Below are positions 55,914 to 64,000 of a stretch of 64,000 nucleotides of DNA, in pieces. Position 1 is the stretch's first letter, and the number at the start of each line of letters is the position of its first letter. A program made the translations under genes and the position numbers. The notes under the pieces were generated by a model. The model searched no databases. It had not been told where the DNA came from and worked only from the letters and a program-made list of their open reading frames with translations. This DNA is from Nematocida ironsii (Eukaryota; Microsporidia): positions 124,001 through 188,000 of the forward strand of contig LTDK01000173.1 of the NCBI GenBank assembly GCA_001642415.1. The letters run 5' to 3'.

Positions 55914-57704
55914 TTATTTCATTGTTCCACAAGGCATAATGTCACCGCAGAGGCATGTATGATTTACGCATACCCACAGAGAAATAACAATTAGTAATAA
56001 TAATAAAGCTATAATAAGCCCATTTGCAACGGTTATTCTGTTTCTTTCAGGTTCTGATGATGTATATTTAGATAAAAATACCCAAATATCTAACACTTTC
56101 ATTTTTATATATTTCAATGGATCTATATAAAATAGAACTTTCTGTAATTTTTCATTTTCTTCTTTTGTTCTTTCTAATAATTTCTGTATGTCTTCTGAGT
56201 ATTTTTTAATATCATTGGTATCCATAGCACTATTTTCTATATTCAAACTGAAGTTTACACCAAATAAATCTGTGTATTTCTCAGCAATTTTAGATATGTA
56301 TATCTTCTGACTATTTTCTAAATCTGGTATGTTTTGAGTCATTTTTACTATAGTATTAAGACCATTGAATATATAAGAATTGTTCCTTACTCTAGTCATA
56401 TTAATAAGTAAATCATCTACATATGATTTATGTGATATGATTTCATTCTTAATCTTTGTTAAGTATTCAGATTGAATGTTCTGTGTATAATTAAGAAGTG
56501 CATCTACGTTTAATTGCCTTATTAAAGTCTCTGATATGCTGCCTTTGCTCTCTTTAATAAGTCTTTTAATGTATGACTCCTTTAGTTTGTTAATAGTCGT
56601 GTTTTTGCATAGAATGATTTCTTTGTAAAGATCTAGTAGCTTACATAACTCAGTGTTAATTTCACTTATCTGCTCTGAGTTTATCTGGTTGCTAAGTAAT
56701 TGGTGTAATGTGTACTTCCAAAATATTCCATTAAGTAATGGAGCTGTTCTGTCATCTGGGTTTTCACTGCTCTCTAAAATTGTACCAGTATAATCGATTT
56801 CATCTAAAATCTTGTCATATACGTACCTTTCAACTCTAAAAATATTAAAAAACCACTCTCTTTCAGAAAATATTTTTTCAATGTGCTTGTGTATACTTCT
56901 TATTAGTCTTACTTTATCCAATTTAAATATATGATTTGCCCTATAACACTGAATACCAACATCTAAATCTGTACTAAATGCATTATATAATCTATCTGCT
57001 TTATCGTATACACTTTTGTTAGTATAGAGGTACTTAAGCCCTTGTTCTAGTTTTGTTTCACCTGTGGTTTCATCTATTTCATATAACTCATCTATTGTGT
57101 ATGGGCGTATGTCTGGAATATGCTCAGGAAGATTACATAATAAATCTATTTTTTCTTTGTTATTTCCGTTATTTATAAACTCTTTAAAGTTTTTTAAATA
57201 CAAAATACTGTCTAACTGATTCGATATGAATTTTTCTACTTCTGGGATATCATGCATTTTAGAATTTGAAATAACTCTGTCTAGTTTTTTCTTAATCTCT
57301 TGCATTATTAATGAGTCTGAGTGTAAGTACGATTTAAGCAATTCAAAACATGCTGTTTTTTTGTTATCCGTAAATTCTGTACTATACACATCTATAAAGG
57401 CATTAATAATCTCATCTGTTATTTTTTGTATGCTTTTATCTGAACTGTCTGTGAATATATTTCTTATTATAAAAATAAGCGCACTATTATAGTATTTTAG
57501 TCTGTCTTCTGTAATATCATAATGCTCTATACTTAAGCTATCCACAAATACATTTATTATTATATATTCTGCTTGTTCTTTAGTTATTGTGCTTTCTCCA
57601 TTGTGTAAATCATTAAATATTCTTTCATATGCATTGTTGCTAGTCTCTGTGTTACTGATCAGCGTATAGCTCATATTCTCTCTTTTAAGTAATTTTTCTT
57701 GCAT
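55914..57704 (-). CDS. Helical protein with C-terminal membrane anchor, unrecognised
   Basis: The 596 residues are helical and charged, with probable coiled coils (around 130-165 and 505-530: DIQKLLERTKEENEKLQK). A single hydrophobic segment near the C-terminus (about 562-582, LIIALLLLLIVISLWVCV) is followed by a short Cys-rich tail, giving a tail-anchored topology. No known domain. An element AACGGTTAAATCCGC lies upstream (about 57740-57755). Function unknown; a membrane tether or polarity protein is one possibility. Confidence 0.65.
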   Translation of the reverse strand: MQEKLLKRENMSYTLISNTETSNNAYERIFNDLHNGESTITKEQAEYIIINVFVDSLSIEHYDITEDRLKYYNSALIFIIRNIFTDSSDKSIQKITDEIINAFIDVYSTEFTDNKKTACFELLKSYLHSDSLIMQEIKKKLDRVISNSKMHDIPEVEKFISNQLDSILYLKNFKEFINNGNNKEKIDLLCNLPEHIPDIRPYTIDELYEIDETTGETKLEQGLKYLYTNKSVYDKADRLYNAFSTDLDVGIQCYRANHIFKLDKVRLIRSIHKHIEKIFSEREWFFNIFRVERYVYDKILDEIDYTGTILESSENPDDRTAPLLNGIFWKYTLHQLLSNQINSEQISEINTELCKLLDLYKEIILCKNTTINKLKESYIKRLIKESKGSISETLIRQLNVDALLNYTQNIQSEYLTKIKNEIISHKSYVDDLLINMTRVRNNSYIFNGLNTIVKMTQNIPDLENSQKIYISKIAEKYTDLFGVNFSLNIENSAMDTNDIKKYSEDIQKLLERTKEENEKLQKVLFYIDPLKYIKMKVLDIWVFLSKYTSSEPERNRITVANGLIIALLLLLIVISLWVCVNHTCLCGDIMPCGTMK

Positions 57705-57836
57705 TTATATAAAATTTTATTGATTAGTGAATTTATATGTAAAGCGGATTTAACCGTTAAAAAATCAATTTTTATTGGAATTACTATTTGAGCATGCGAT
57801 TAATATAAATAGGATATGAAATAATCCAAAAATCAA

Positions 57837-58682
57837 TTATATTCGGATTATTCTTCCATATGGCACTGCTTGAATAGCGGATACTTTACCTTCTGTTATT
57901 TCATATAGCAAGCTAATAAAGTCTGCGAGCCTTTGATTGCCTGTAACAGTAGGGATGCTGTTTGAGATCGGAATGGACATACTCCTGTCCATTAAAAGTA
58001 CATCATCTGTTTGCTCTGAAGAATATCTTCTTATAGCTTCAATTGAAGATATATCAGCTGGCATGTCTGGTTCATAGTATTCTGATGAATTGAGTATAAT
58101 GGCATCTATCATGCTCTGATACCACTTTTTAATAGAACACACCCTTCCTGCCACTGTCTCTCTAGATACATCTATTGTTTTATCTAATTTAATCCTTTTA
58201 ACTGTCTCTTCTGCTTGTGGCGCTGTATACATATCATGCATTGAGTGTGTGCTCTGTGTAATACTCTCTGCTAAAATTATAGACCCACCTCTCATGCATT
58301 CTATATCTTCTGTGGGTAATTGTACAGTGTAGTTAATAGTGCTACACAGTACATTTATATTATACTTATAAGTAATTGCATCTTTACTTGCCACTCTGCT
58401 AGACACTGTCTTATCTATGCGCACATTCTTACCCATTACTTTGATAAGCGCAGAAAGTGTCTGTCTGTAGTGAAAAAGAAGACTACTTGCCACAGAAATC
58501 ATCAGTCTAGACTGCAGTCTTAAAGACAGGCTGTTTGCATCTACGGTAGACAAACACTCTTTTAATGAATCTATAGGTATTACCGTATTAACTCTTCTTA
58601 TACAGGAATGAACGTACATTCTGTATAGCAAACTGTCTTTAGATACAAATACACCTGGATAAAACATGCCTAAAAATTTCAT
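57837..58682 (-). CDS. SCC1: Cohesin kleisin Rad21/Scc1-like, minimal
   Basis: Rad21/Scc1 closes the cohesin ring between Smc1 and Smc3. From the ATG at 58682 (a TTG nine codons upstream was discarded) the protein has 281 residues. The N-terminal domain starts MFYPGVFVSKDSLLYRMYVHSCIRR (compare [23 protein letters not shown]), then SLSLRLQSRLMISVASSLLFHYRQTLSALIKVM, the R-x(S/A)-x-L-L-G-V-V-R region. The C-terminal winged helix ends ADFISLLYEITEGKVSAIQAVPYGRIIRI, as in FLALLYLA...QEEPYSDIIIT. The linker between them is much reduced, and no clear EXXR separase site is obvious. Rec8 is an alternative. Confidence 0.8.
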   Translation of the reverse strand: MKFLGMFYPGVFVSKDSLLYRMYVHSCIRRVNTVIPIDSLKECLSTVDANSLSLRLQSRLMISVASSLLFHYRQTLSALIKVMGKNVRIDKTVSSRVASKDAITYKYNINVLCSTINYTVQLPTEDIECMRGGSIILAESITQSTHSMHDMYTAPQAEETVKRIKLDKTIDVSRETVAGRVCSIKKWYQSMIDAIILNSSEYYEPDMPADISSIEAIRRYSSEQTDDVLLMDRSMSIPISNSIPTVTGNQRLADFISLLYEITEGKVSAIQAVPYGRIIRI

Positions 58683-59006
58683 CCCAGTGTATATATTGTG
58701 CGTAATCAATTCGATTCGTGCCAGAATATTGATTTTCTAGGCGCACCTATAGTGAAGTAATATCTTGCTTTTGTTTTTACAGAAAATATTATAACAGAAT
58801 TTTCTATTTATGGCAAGAAGTACTTAAAATACCTGAAAATAAAACCAGCTGGCATATCCAGAAATAACTGCCCTAATGGACTGTTGCTGGAATAAACTAG
58901 TAAGCCCGCTTTATGAATTAATTTCTACTTTTGTTTAATAGATAATCTTTGTTTATACTAAATTTATGTATTTTAGTATTTTGTTTATTTGTTTTCTACT
59001 TGAATT
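58683..59006. other. Divergent spacer upstream of Rad21 and the HEAT-like gene
   Basis: About 320 bp. AAGCCCGCTTTATG (58911-58924) resembles the complement of the AAAGCGGGCTT box upstream of NTE. The sequence TCAATTCGATTCGTGCC at 58706-58722 was examined as a tRNA T-arm but lies next to the Rad21 start and lacks partners. No other gene was seen. Confidence 0.4.
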
Positions 59007-60920
59007 ATGATGAGTGCTCAAGATAATTATAGAGGTATTCCACCGACCATAAAGAAATTGTTAGTGAATCTTCTGCGGGTACACGGCCATGCAGAATTAG
59101 TAAATGAAAAAGAGTCATTGCAAAAAAAATCCGACCAGCTATTACCTATTCTACTGAGCATGATATTCAACAAAGACATCCCCATCTCCTCCAGAATTGT
59201 CATTCTACAAGCATACAGATATTTAATGGTTTCTTTAAAGATTCCAGATGAATTTGTACAGCTAATAATTGAATCTATCCAGACTGAGCAGTGTCCCAAT
59301 TGGATTAGTGAATTACTCACTGCGTGTATAGGCTTTTCAGTTGAGTCAGAGCACGGCCTAAAACTATTCCAGTGCAAAGAGTTCTTTATGTGCATTCAGT
59401 CAATCTATCTTATGGCACCGTACAAAGCAGGCATGCTTCTTGTTTGTATAATCAACAAAAAACTTGCTGCATATTTCGACAGAAATATTTTTACCATAGC
59501 TCTCCTGCACTCTAGCTATGGGATTATACAAAAAAATTTAGGCGTACTTATAGGATACGCGGAGGGGTATAAAGAACTGTCTTTGGAACTCCCAGAAAAA
59601 AGTAACTTTTTAATAAGCATAACTGCAAAAGACTTTAGCAAAACAGATCTTGGCTATATTTTTATCTGGCTGTGTAAAATGGAAAAGTCTGCTTTGATGT
59701 TTCCATCAATTATATTTCTGGCAGAGCGTTCTAAAGAAGCAATGTATTATTTAGATAGACTTGGTGGCTTTGTTGAAATAATGAGAAAAGAGCTAAGCCT
59801 GCTGACACTTAACCCAGAGAACACAACAATTTATCTTAGGCTAAACCATTTCTTAGAGAACCTTCTTCCTCTATCAGAGCGATTCCAGCACATGATTGCA
59901 GAGCTGGAATATATCGATGTAATTATGCAGATGATAGAAAATGAAATGAAAAAAGAAATATTTTCGGCTGTTTCATTCTCATCCTTTCAGATTCTAAAAA
60001 TACTTTCCCGTACACAGGAAATTACTGTTGACTACCTCTCTACCTACAGAATGACAAATCTAGTTGAAAATATTGCCATGACAGCGCACAACTACTTTAA
60101 GGAGGACAGATACCCCGAACTATGCATAAGCATTATTGAGTTCTTCTTTTATGTTGGGAATCTTGTGGTATACAACCAGCACTGGAAGGAAATCGCCATA
60201 AATAGCGTTATCCCATATGTACACAGATACTTACCAATCCAAGAGTTTCAAGACTGTGTAATGAAATTCATGTGCGATATTCTATTTGAATCCACGTCGG
60301 AAATAACACAGACATTCATTCAGCACATAAAATTGCAGGAAATTCAAGAAAGGGCGACTTCTCTAGAAAGAAAGATTGTTTTTATGTCTATTCTAAAGAA
60401 TATCCTTGCAAATTCTAAAGGAATTGCAGTTCTTCCCTCTCTTGTTGAGGATATTCTGAGTGAGATTTTGCTTGTGGCAAATGCAGACTTTAGTACAATA
60501 ATTGATGTGGGTAAGGATCATAATACTTCGCTCTCAATGCTCTGCAGTGAAATAATACTAATACTAGCAAATATCGCAATTGTATCTCCGCCGCATGGCA
60601 TTAAAAAAGAAATTGTTGAGCTTTCAGTTGATTTGTTCAGGAAAGCGCCCACATCTGAAGTATTCCTTTCATTCCTTTCGTATCTTATAAATATCTCTTG
60701 TGCACCAATTCTGTCGTCTCTTCCCTCCCCACAGATCGGCCACCACCAAATAAGCAAAATGGAAATAATCAAAAAGCCTTTAAATAAGTGCATTGGATTT
60801 TCGTCTATATGCGCAGACACAATAAATGATATTATATCCATACTGAAGGAAAGAATCGGAAAGGATCAAGAGATTGACTTTAAGATAAAGAGGTTTTTAT
60901 CTAAGATAAAACTCTTATAG
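59007..60920 (+). CDS. HEAT/ARM-like helical protein, unrecognised
   Basis: The 637 residues are a continuous series of helical pairs with Leu, Ile and Cys at regular positions (for example LNHFLENLLPLSERFQHMIAEL near residue 290 and LVEDILSEILLVANADFSTII near 490), as in ARM/HEAT scaffolds. No catalytic residue pattern is seen and no family can be named. The ATG (MM at residues 1-2) gives a helical N-terminus. It is divergent from the Rad21 gene. Confidence 0.65.
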   Translation: MMSAQDNYRGIPPTIKKLLVNLLRVHGHAELVNEKESLQKKSDQLLPILLSMIFNKDIPISSRIVILQAYRYLMVSLKIPDEFVQLIIESIQTEQCPNWISELLTACIGFSVESEHGLKLFQCKEFFMCIQSIYLMAPYKAGMLLVCIINKKLAAYFDRNIFTIALLHSSYGIIQKNLGVLIGYAEGYKELSLELPEKSNFLISITAKDFSKTDLGYIFIWLCKMEKSALMFPSIIFLAERSKEAMYYLDRLGGFVEIMRKELSLLTLNPENTTIYLRLNHFLENLLPLSERFQHMIAELEYIDVIMQMIENEMKKEIFSAVSFSSFQILKILSRTQEITVDYLSTYRMTNLVENIAMTAHNYFKEDRYPELCISIIEFFFYVGNLVVYNQHWKEIAINSVIPYVHRYLPIQEFQDCVMKFMCDILFESTSEITQTFIQHIKLQEIQERATSLERKIVFMSILKNILANSKGIAVLPSLVEDILSEILLVANADFSTIIDVGKDHNTSLSMLCSEIILILANIAIVSPPHGIKKEIVELSVDLFRKAPTSEVFLSFLSYLINISCAPILSSLPSPQIGHHQISKMEIIKKPLNKCIGFSSICADTINDIISILKERIGKDQEIDFKIKRFLSKIKLL

Positions 60921-61106
60921 TCACCAGAAATAAAGAACCCATTGTATATTATATGAATAGTTCTATACCGTATTTTTAAAATAAAACTTGTTAAATCGCA
61001 GTAACTAACTGATATTAGTTAAAAAATCGTAAATGAAATATTTCTTGTGCTTAGTTAGAGCACTAGATACTCTAATTGAATTTACCTCTGTGTTTATTAT
61101 ATCTCT

Positions 61107-63080
61107 TTATCTAACCAAGTTTTCTTTGTACTCATGGTGGTCCGCAAATTCTTCTGCTTCATATCCAAGTACTTTCTTATTATTTGGCCGGTGGTGTGGT
61201 GCGGTGGGCTTTCTCTTCTCTTCTGTTCCGCGGATGGGCTCAGCTACTATACATCTGGTGGTGTATGGTTTGTACATAAGCATAAGGGTTTCTATTGAGT
61301 ACATTTCATCAATGTATGTATTCGCGTGCCCGCCTATCTTGGTAATAAGAGCGCATGCATGCGAGCAAGGATAGCTCATTTCTTGGAACTTCATGCATGA
61401 GCAAACGCGCAGCCTTAGATCAACATAGAACTTTAAGTTTCCAGAGTATACTATGCCTTGCTTGTACTCCTCCTCATCACAGAGCTTTCTTGGGTCTATC
61501 CACGAGGATCGGCACATCTCATTCGGCGTTCTTCCTATATCCGTGTCATACGCATGTGACTTAAGCATGTTAATGTCTATTGCCCGGTTTATAGTCTCCC
61601 CATACCTAGATCTATCTGTTGCCTTCTTGTTATTCATTTCTGCATGTGCCACTATTTCTTTTTTCTTCAAGGCATTGTCTGTTATGATTTTTATAACCAT
61701 GCAAAGAGAGTCTACTGGTGAAAGAGTCAGCATACTGCTTACTCCCTCTATTTCCATTGGTATTGTGTTGTTCTTGTTGTAGAGCGGGAAGTCGCACAGA
61801 TATTTCGCCCATAAATGGGTGGGAAGAGATGTAAGTAGAGAAAGAAGAGAGGGAACATTCAGTGCCTTTACTTTCTTGTGGTACATCTGGAACGTTGCCA
61901 GGTCTGGGCTGTTGCAGAGTGACCACACCAGTCCAATTGCAGAGCAGGATGGGTGGGTTGAGAATATCTCCTTGCAGATAGATCTGCTTCTAATAAATAG
62001 ACTCACTTTGTTGCTTAGATTCTCCTCACAACCAAGCTCACCAGACCGGATAGACTCCTTAATATCAAAGTGCCCACTCCACGCGCTGCTTTCTCTTTCC
62101 TGGCTGTTGTACCCTCTCTGTACAGACCCAGTGCCCTCATTCTTTTCCTGAATCATGCGCTCAATCTCTTCAATCGTTGAGAGGCATCCCTCCCAGTTAA
62201 TAAGAAACACGCCAGAATTAATAACCTTTAGAAGCTCCCGCATAAAAACAATCCACCCATCTCTTTTAGGGCAGTACTCAGGAACATAGCACATGCTTAT
62301 CATATATGGCGTATCAAACGCATCATATCCTGTCGCCATGTACGCATACCCCGCATGCTCCCGCAGCTCGTTATACCTCTCCTGCACTGTAAGCTCAATT
62401 ATCTGCCGGCTATACTTATAGACATGAATAGATAAATTGTTTGCATAAAACAACGTGTCCAGCTTACTGCCCGCAGTGTCTAATGGGCCAATAGCCCGTA
62501 TAATCTGCCGAATGTACCCTGCTTTCTCATCTACTTTGTTTTCCCTCCACTGCTCAATCTGCTTTTTCATGTTGAAAAGAATTGCCGTGTCATCTGGGTT
62601 GATGTATCTGTTTTCCTCCACCACGCATCTAAGGCACTCCTCCTGCGCTAGCTCCTCATCTATCTCATCATTCATCACATTTTTCTTTGCCTTCCACGCA
62701 GCATAATACCCTATTTTTATACCCCTTCGCGAGGATATCTTGTTTATAATCTGCCCTATCCGCGTCTCCTCCACATCCTGCATCTCTCGTATCTCATCTG
62801 CTATGTATCGACCAGATGACTGTATGCTTAGGTTGCTCTGCTGTGGACAGTTGTGCACATTCTTCAGCTTCTTAATTATAAACATGTTATCTTTTTTCCT
62901 TAGTGCTGCAGTTACTATTGCATCACATCCATGAGTCCGCCTCTCCTTGCACTGTATCGTATACTTCTTGGGAGTACTGTCTGTTGTCTCAAAATTGAAG
63001 TTGTTGTCAATTGCATACATTCGTATAGCATTCTGTGCTTCATTCTTTGATTTGAATACGTCTCCGACTGCTAGCTGCAT
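61107..63080 (-). CDS. Mutator-like element (MuDR/FAR1-type) derived protein with SWIM zinc finger
   Basis: The 657 residues begin with a MuDR/FAR1-type DNA-binding domain: VGDVFKSKNEAQNAIRMYA, then zinc ligands C44, C52, H76, C78 (CKERRTHGC... KNVHNC), the WRKY-GCM1-like fold. The middle (about 240-330: GYAYMATGYDAFDTPYMISMC, YCPKRDGWIVFMRELL, FLINWEGCLSTIEEIERMI) resembles the MULE transposase domain, but the catalytic DDE Asp expected after FLI is replaced (NWEG), so it is probably inactive. The C-terminal CSCMKFQEMSYPCSHACAL at about 557-575 is a SWIM finger (CxCx9CxH). The gene is more GC-rich than its neighbours. It looks like a domesticated transposase acting as a regulator. Confidence 0.72.
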   Translation of the reverse strand: MQLAVGDVFKSKNEAQNAIRMYAIDNNFNFETTDSTPKKYTIQCKERRTHGCDAIVTAALRKKDNMFIIKKLKNVHNCPQQSNLSIQSSGRYIADEIREMQDVEETRIGQIINKISSRRGIKIGYYAAWKAKKNVMNDEIDEELAQEECLRCVVEENRYINPDDTAILFNMKKQIEQWRENKVDEKAGYIRQIIRAIGPLDTAGSKLDTLFYANNLSIHVYKYSRQIIELTVQERYNELREHAGYAYMATGYDAFDTPYMISMCYVPEYCPKRDGWIVFMRELLKVINSGVFLINWEGCLSTIEEIERMIQEKNEGTGSVQRGYNSQERESSAWSGHFDIKESIRSGELGCEENLSNKVSLFIRSRSICKEIFSTHPSCSAIGLVWSLCNSPDLATFQMYHKKVKALNVPSLLSLLTSLPTHLWAKYLCDFPLYNKNNTIPMEIEGVSSMLTLSPVDSLCMVIKIITDNALKKKEIVAHAEMNNKKATDRSRYGETINRAIDINMLKSHAYDTDIGRTPNEMCRSSWIDPRKLCDEEEYKQGIVYSGNLKFYVDLRLRVCSCMKFQEMSYPCSHACALITKIGGHANTYIDEMYSIETLMLMYKPYTTRCIVAEPIRGTEEKRKPTAPHHRPNNKKVLGYEAEEFADHHEYKENLVR

Positions 63081-63090
63081 TTAAAATTTT

Positions 63091-63276
63091 TTATGACTCT
63101 TCATTATTACATTCATTTTGTGCATGGTATATACAGCATATTTTAGACTTTTTTCTGTTCAAGTGCTCATTGTCCACTGTGTTTCTCGTAAATGTGACTC
63201 TTTTTCTTGGTGGTCCACCCCTTAGTCGCAAAGTCAATGTAAGCTCGGTTGTAGTTGAATTTTCCGGTACTAGCAT
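63091..63276 (-). CDS. YPI1: Type-1 protein phosphatase inhibitor Ypi1 / inhibitor-3
   Basis: Ypi1 (PPP1R11) binds and controls PP1 (Glc7). The 61 residues contain [10 protein letters not shown] (compare LTIKLR), an RVTF PP1-docking motif in [27 protein letters not shown], and the exact family core TVDNEHxxxKxSKxCCIYH (human DTVDNEHMGRRSSKCCCIY). It is shorter than yeast Ypi1 (155 residues), retaining only the core. The stop is 10 bp from the ATG of the MULE-derived gene, same strand. Confidence 0.92.
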   Translation of the reverse strand: MLVPENSTTTELTLTLRLRGGPPRKRVTFTRNTVDNEHLNRKKSKICCIYHAQNECNNEES

Positions 63277-63583
63277 AAATTAAAATTAAAATAGAATAAA
63301 ATAGCTTACACAGAAAGACCGCCTGCCTTGCATCTAACACATACCAATCAGTATACTACCATAAATAAATGTATTATTGCTTGCTATACACAATATCATT
63401 ATATTATAATAAAAATACTAAATTATGCTTTACTCTCCCATAGAAAACAGAAGAAAATACATACTAGCACACAAAGGCAATTCTTTCTTTATATTCTGGT
63501 GAGTTTGGCCTAAATGTACAATACTTTTCGCACTTTTTGTCCTATATGCCCGAAATTCGAGTATTACATTGCATTCTATTACT
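63277..63583. other. AT-rich spacer
   Basis: About 300 bp between two minus-strand genes. One less AT-rich patch (AAGACCGCCTGCCTTGCATC near 63316) has no recognisable structure. CCCGAAATTCGAG at 63549-63561 is a weak variant of the AACCCGAA motif. No gene was seen. Confidence 0.4.
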
Positions 63584-63964
63584 CTATAATTCTGCCTGCT
63601 TATATTCTATTACTTTATCTATCATCCTAGCAATATATTCATTGTACTTGTTATACTTGTTTCTGATCAACGTGACATAAACAGTTACACCACTGTATAC
63701 CAGTCCATATAATCCATTCAGCCGCACTTGCAGGTCATATGGTGAACTAATAAAGGAGTCAATTCTGTTAAGTACCAAAATGCTTTTGTCTTTAGGAAAG
63801 CCCGTTAGAAATTCTAACGTATACAGTGTGTCTACCTTAAGCTGATCAAAGTCACATTCGCACTCTAAATCAACCAAAAGCACAGATTCAAGATTTTCCA
63901 GCGTTGAGACAAATGAATACACTGAAGTATAATCAGAAAGGCAAACAAGCGTCAGTGAAGGCAT
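63584..63964 (-). CDS. Hypothetical RecA-like fold protein (tentative)
   Basis: The 126 residues alternate strands and helices: SLTLVCLSDYTSVYSFVSTL, SVLLVDLECECDFDQL, FPKDKSILVLNRIDSFI (a Walker-B-like hhhhNxxD strand) and VTVYVTLIR. The order hints at a RecA/Rad51-related ATPase lacking a Walker A, as in small recombination mediators or elongator subunits (Elp5/Elp6). The match is weak. The ATG at 63964 is the natural start. Confidence 0.4.
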   Translation of the reverse strand: MPSLTLVCLSDYTSVYSFVSTLENLESVLLVDLECECDFDQLKVDTLYTLEFLTGFPKDKSILVLNRIDSFISSPYDLQVRLNGLYGLVYSGVTVYVTLIRNKYNKYNEYIARMIDKVIEYKQAEL

Positions 63965-64000
63965 ACAAAGAGTGACAGGGGTGAAAATAACAAAAATTTA

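Noticed and set aside
58701..58722. Possible tRNA T-arm (AATCAATTCGATTCGTGCC)
   Set aside because: It lies at the Rad21 gene start, and no matching acceptor or D-arm was found around it.
61033..61374. 113-residue plus-strand frame and other plus-strand frames up to 62934
   Set aside because: They are antisense to the MULE-derived gene, whose higher GC content keeps reverse frames open.

Overview
The window looks like nuclear DNA of a microsporidian, most like the Nematocida lineage. The genus is an inference. The sequence is very AT-rich and almost every recognisable gene is a eukaryotic, fungal-type gene in one uninterrupted reading frame: SAGA deubiquitinase, two proteasome alpha subunits, LSm1, Dbf4, symplekin/Pta1, septin, Sar1, DPH1, Scc1/Rad21 and Ypi1. 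Many of the proteins are clearly shorter than their yeast or animal homologues (Rad21 281 residues, Dbf4 about 112, NTE 980). I saw no introns, rRNA or convincing tRNA. Several tabulated open frames begin at non-ATG codons, so I moved those starts to the first plausible ATG.

Region 1 (1-13 kb) holds CDP-diacylglycerol synthase (cut by the window edge), a Ubp8-like deubiquitinase, a tandem pair of paralogous multi-pass membrane proteins, an SRP68-like protein, an MCT-1/Tma20 PUA protein, a large unknown 1139-residue protein, proteasome alpha5 and the STE24 protease.

Region 2 (about 13-31 kb) has a different texture. Conserved genes (LSm1, proteasome alpha3, Dbf4, an SMP-domain lipid-transfer protein, Pta1, the PHS1 dehydratase, an SR-type RRM protein) are separated by 0.4-1 kb spacers full of simple and tandem repeats. 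These include a 47-bp array, a 30-bp array, an array of GATCGGA-centred palindromes, and many degenerate palindromes built from TTATTACACA / TGTGTAATAA.

Region 3 (31-64 kb) is largely free of those repeats and contains several very tightly packed gene pairs. It carries an MFS transporter, septin abutting a Q-SNARE-like protein, a Nup50/Nup2-like protein, a HEAT-like protein, an Mpv17 protein overlapping a small ORF by 4 nt, a secreted Tyr/Gly/Ala/His-rich protein, SAR1, ALG7, large unknown proteins, an Asn/Thr-repeat protein with an Hsp20-like end, a four-TM plus SH3-like protein that recalls Sho1, PTH2, DPH1, an NTE/patatin phospholipase, Rad21/Scc1, an apparently domesticated Mutator-like protein and YPI1.

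Genes with shared themes are lipid metabolism (CDS1, PHS1, NTE, SMP protein), the secretory pathway (SRP68, SAR1, SNARE, ALG7, STE24), protein turnover (alpha3, alpha5), and the cell cycle (Dbf4, Rad21, septin, Ypi1). The most striking non-genic signal is the decamer TTCGGGTTAT, or its complement ATAACCCGAA. I counted 13 exact copies, often doubled (…TAACCCGATATAACCCGAA…), mostly close to gene starts or ends and sometimes supplying a stop codon.
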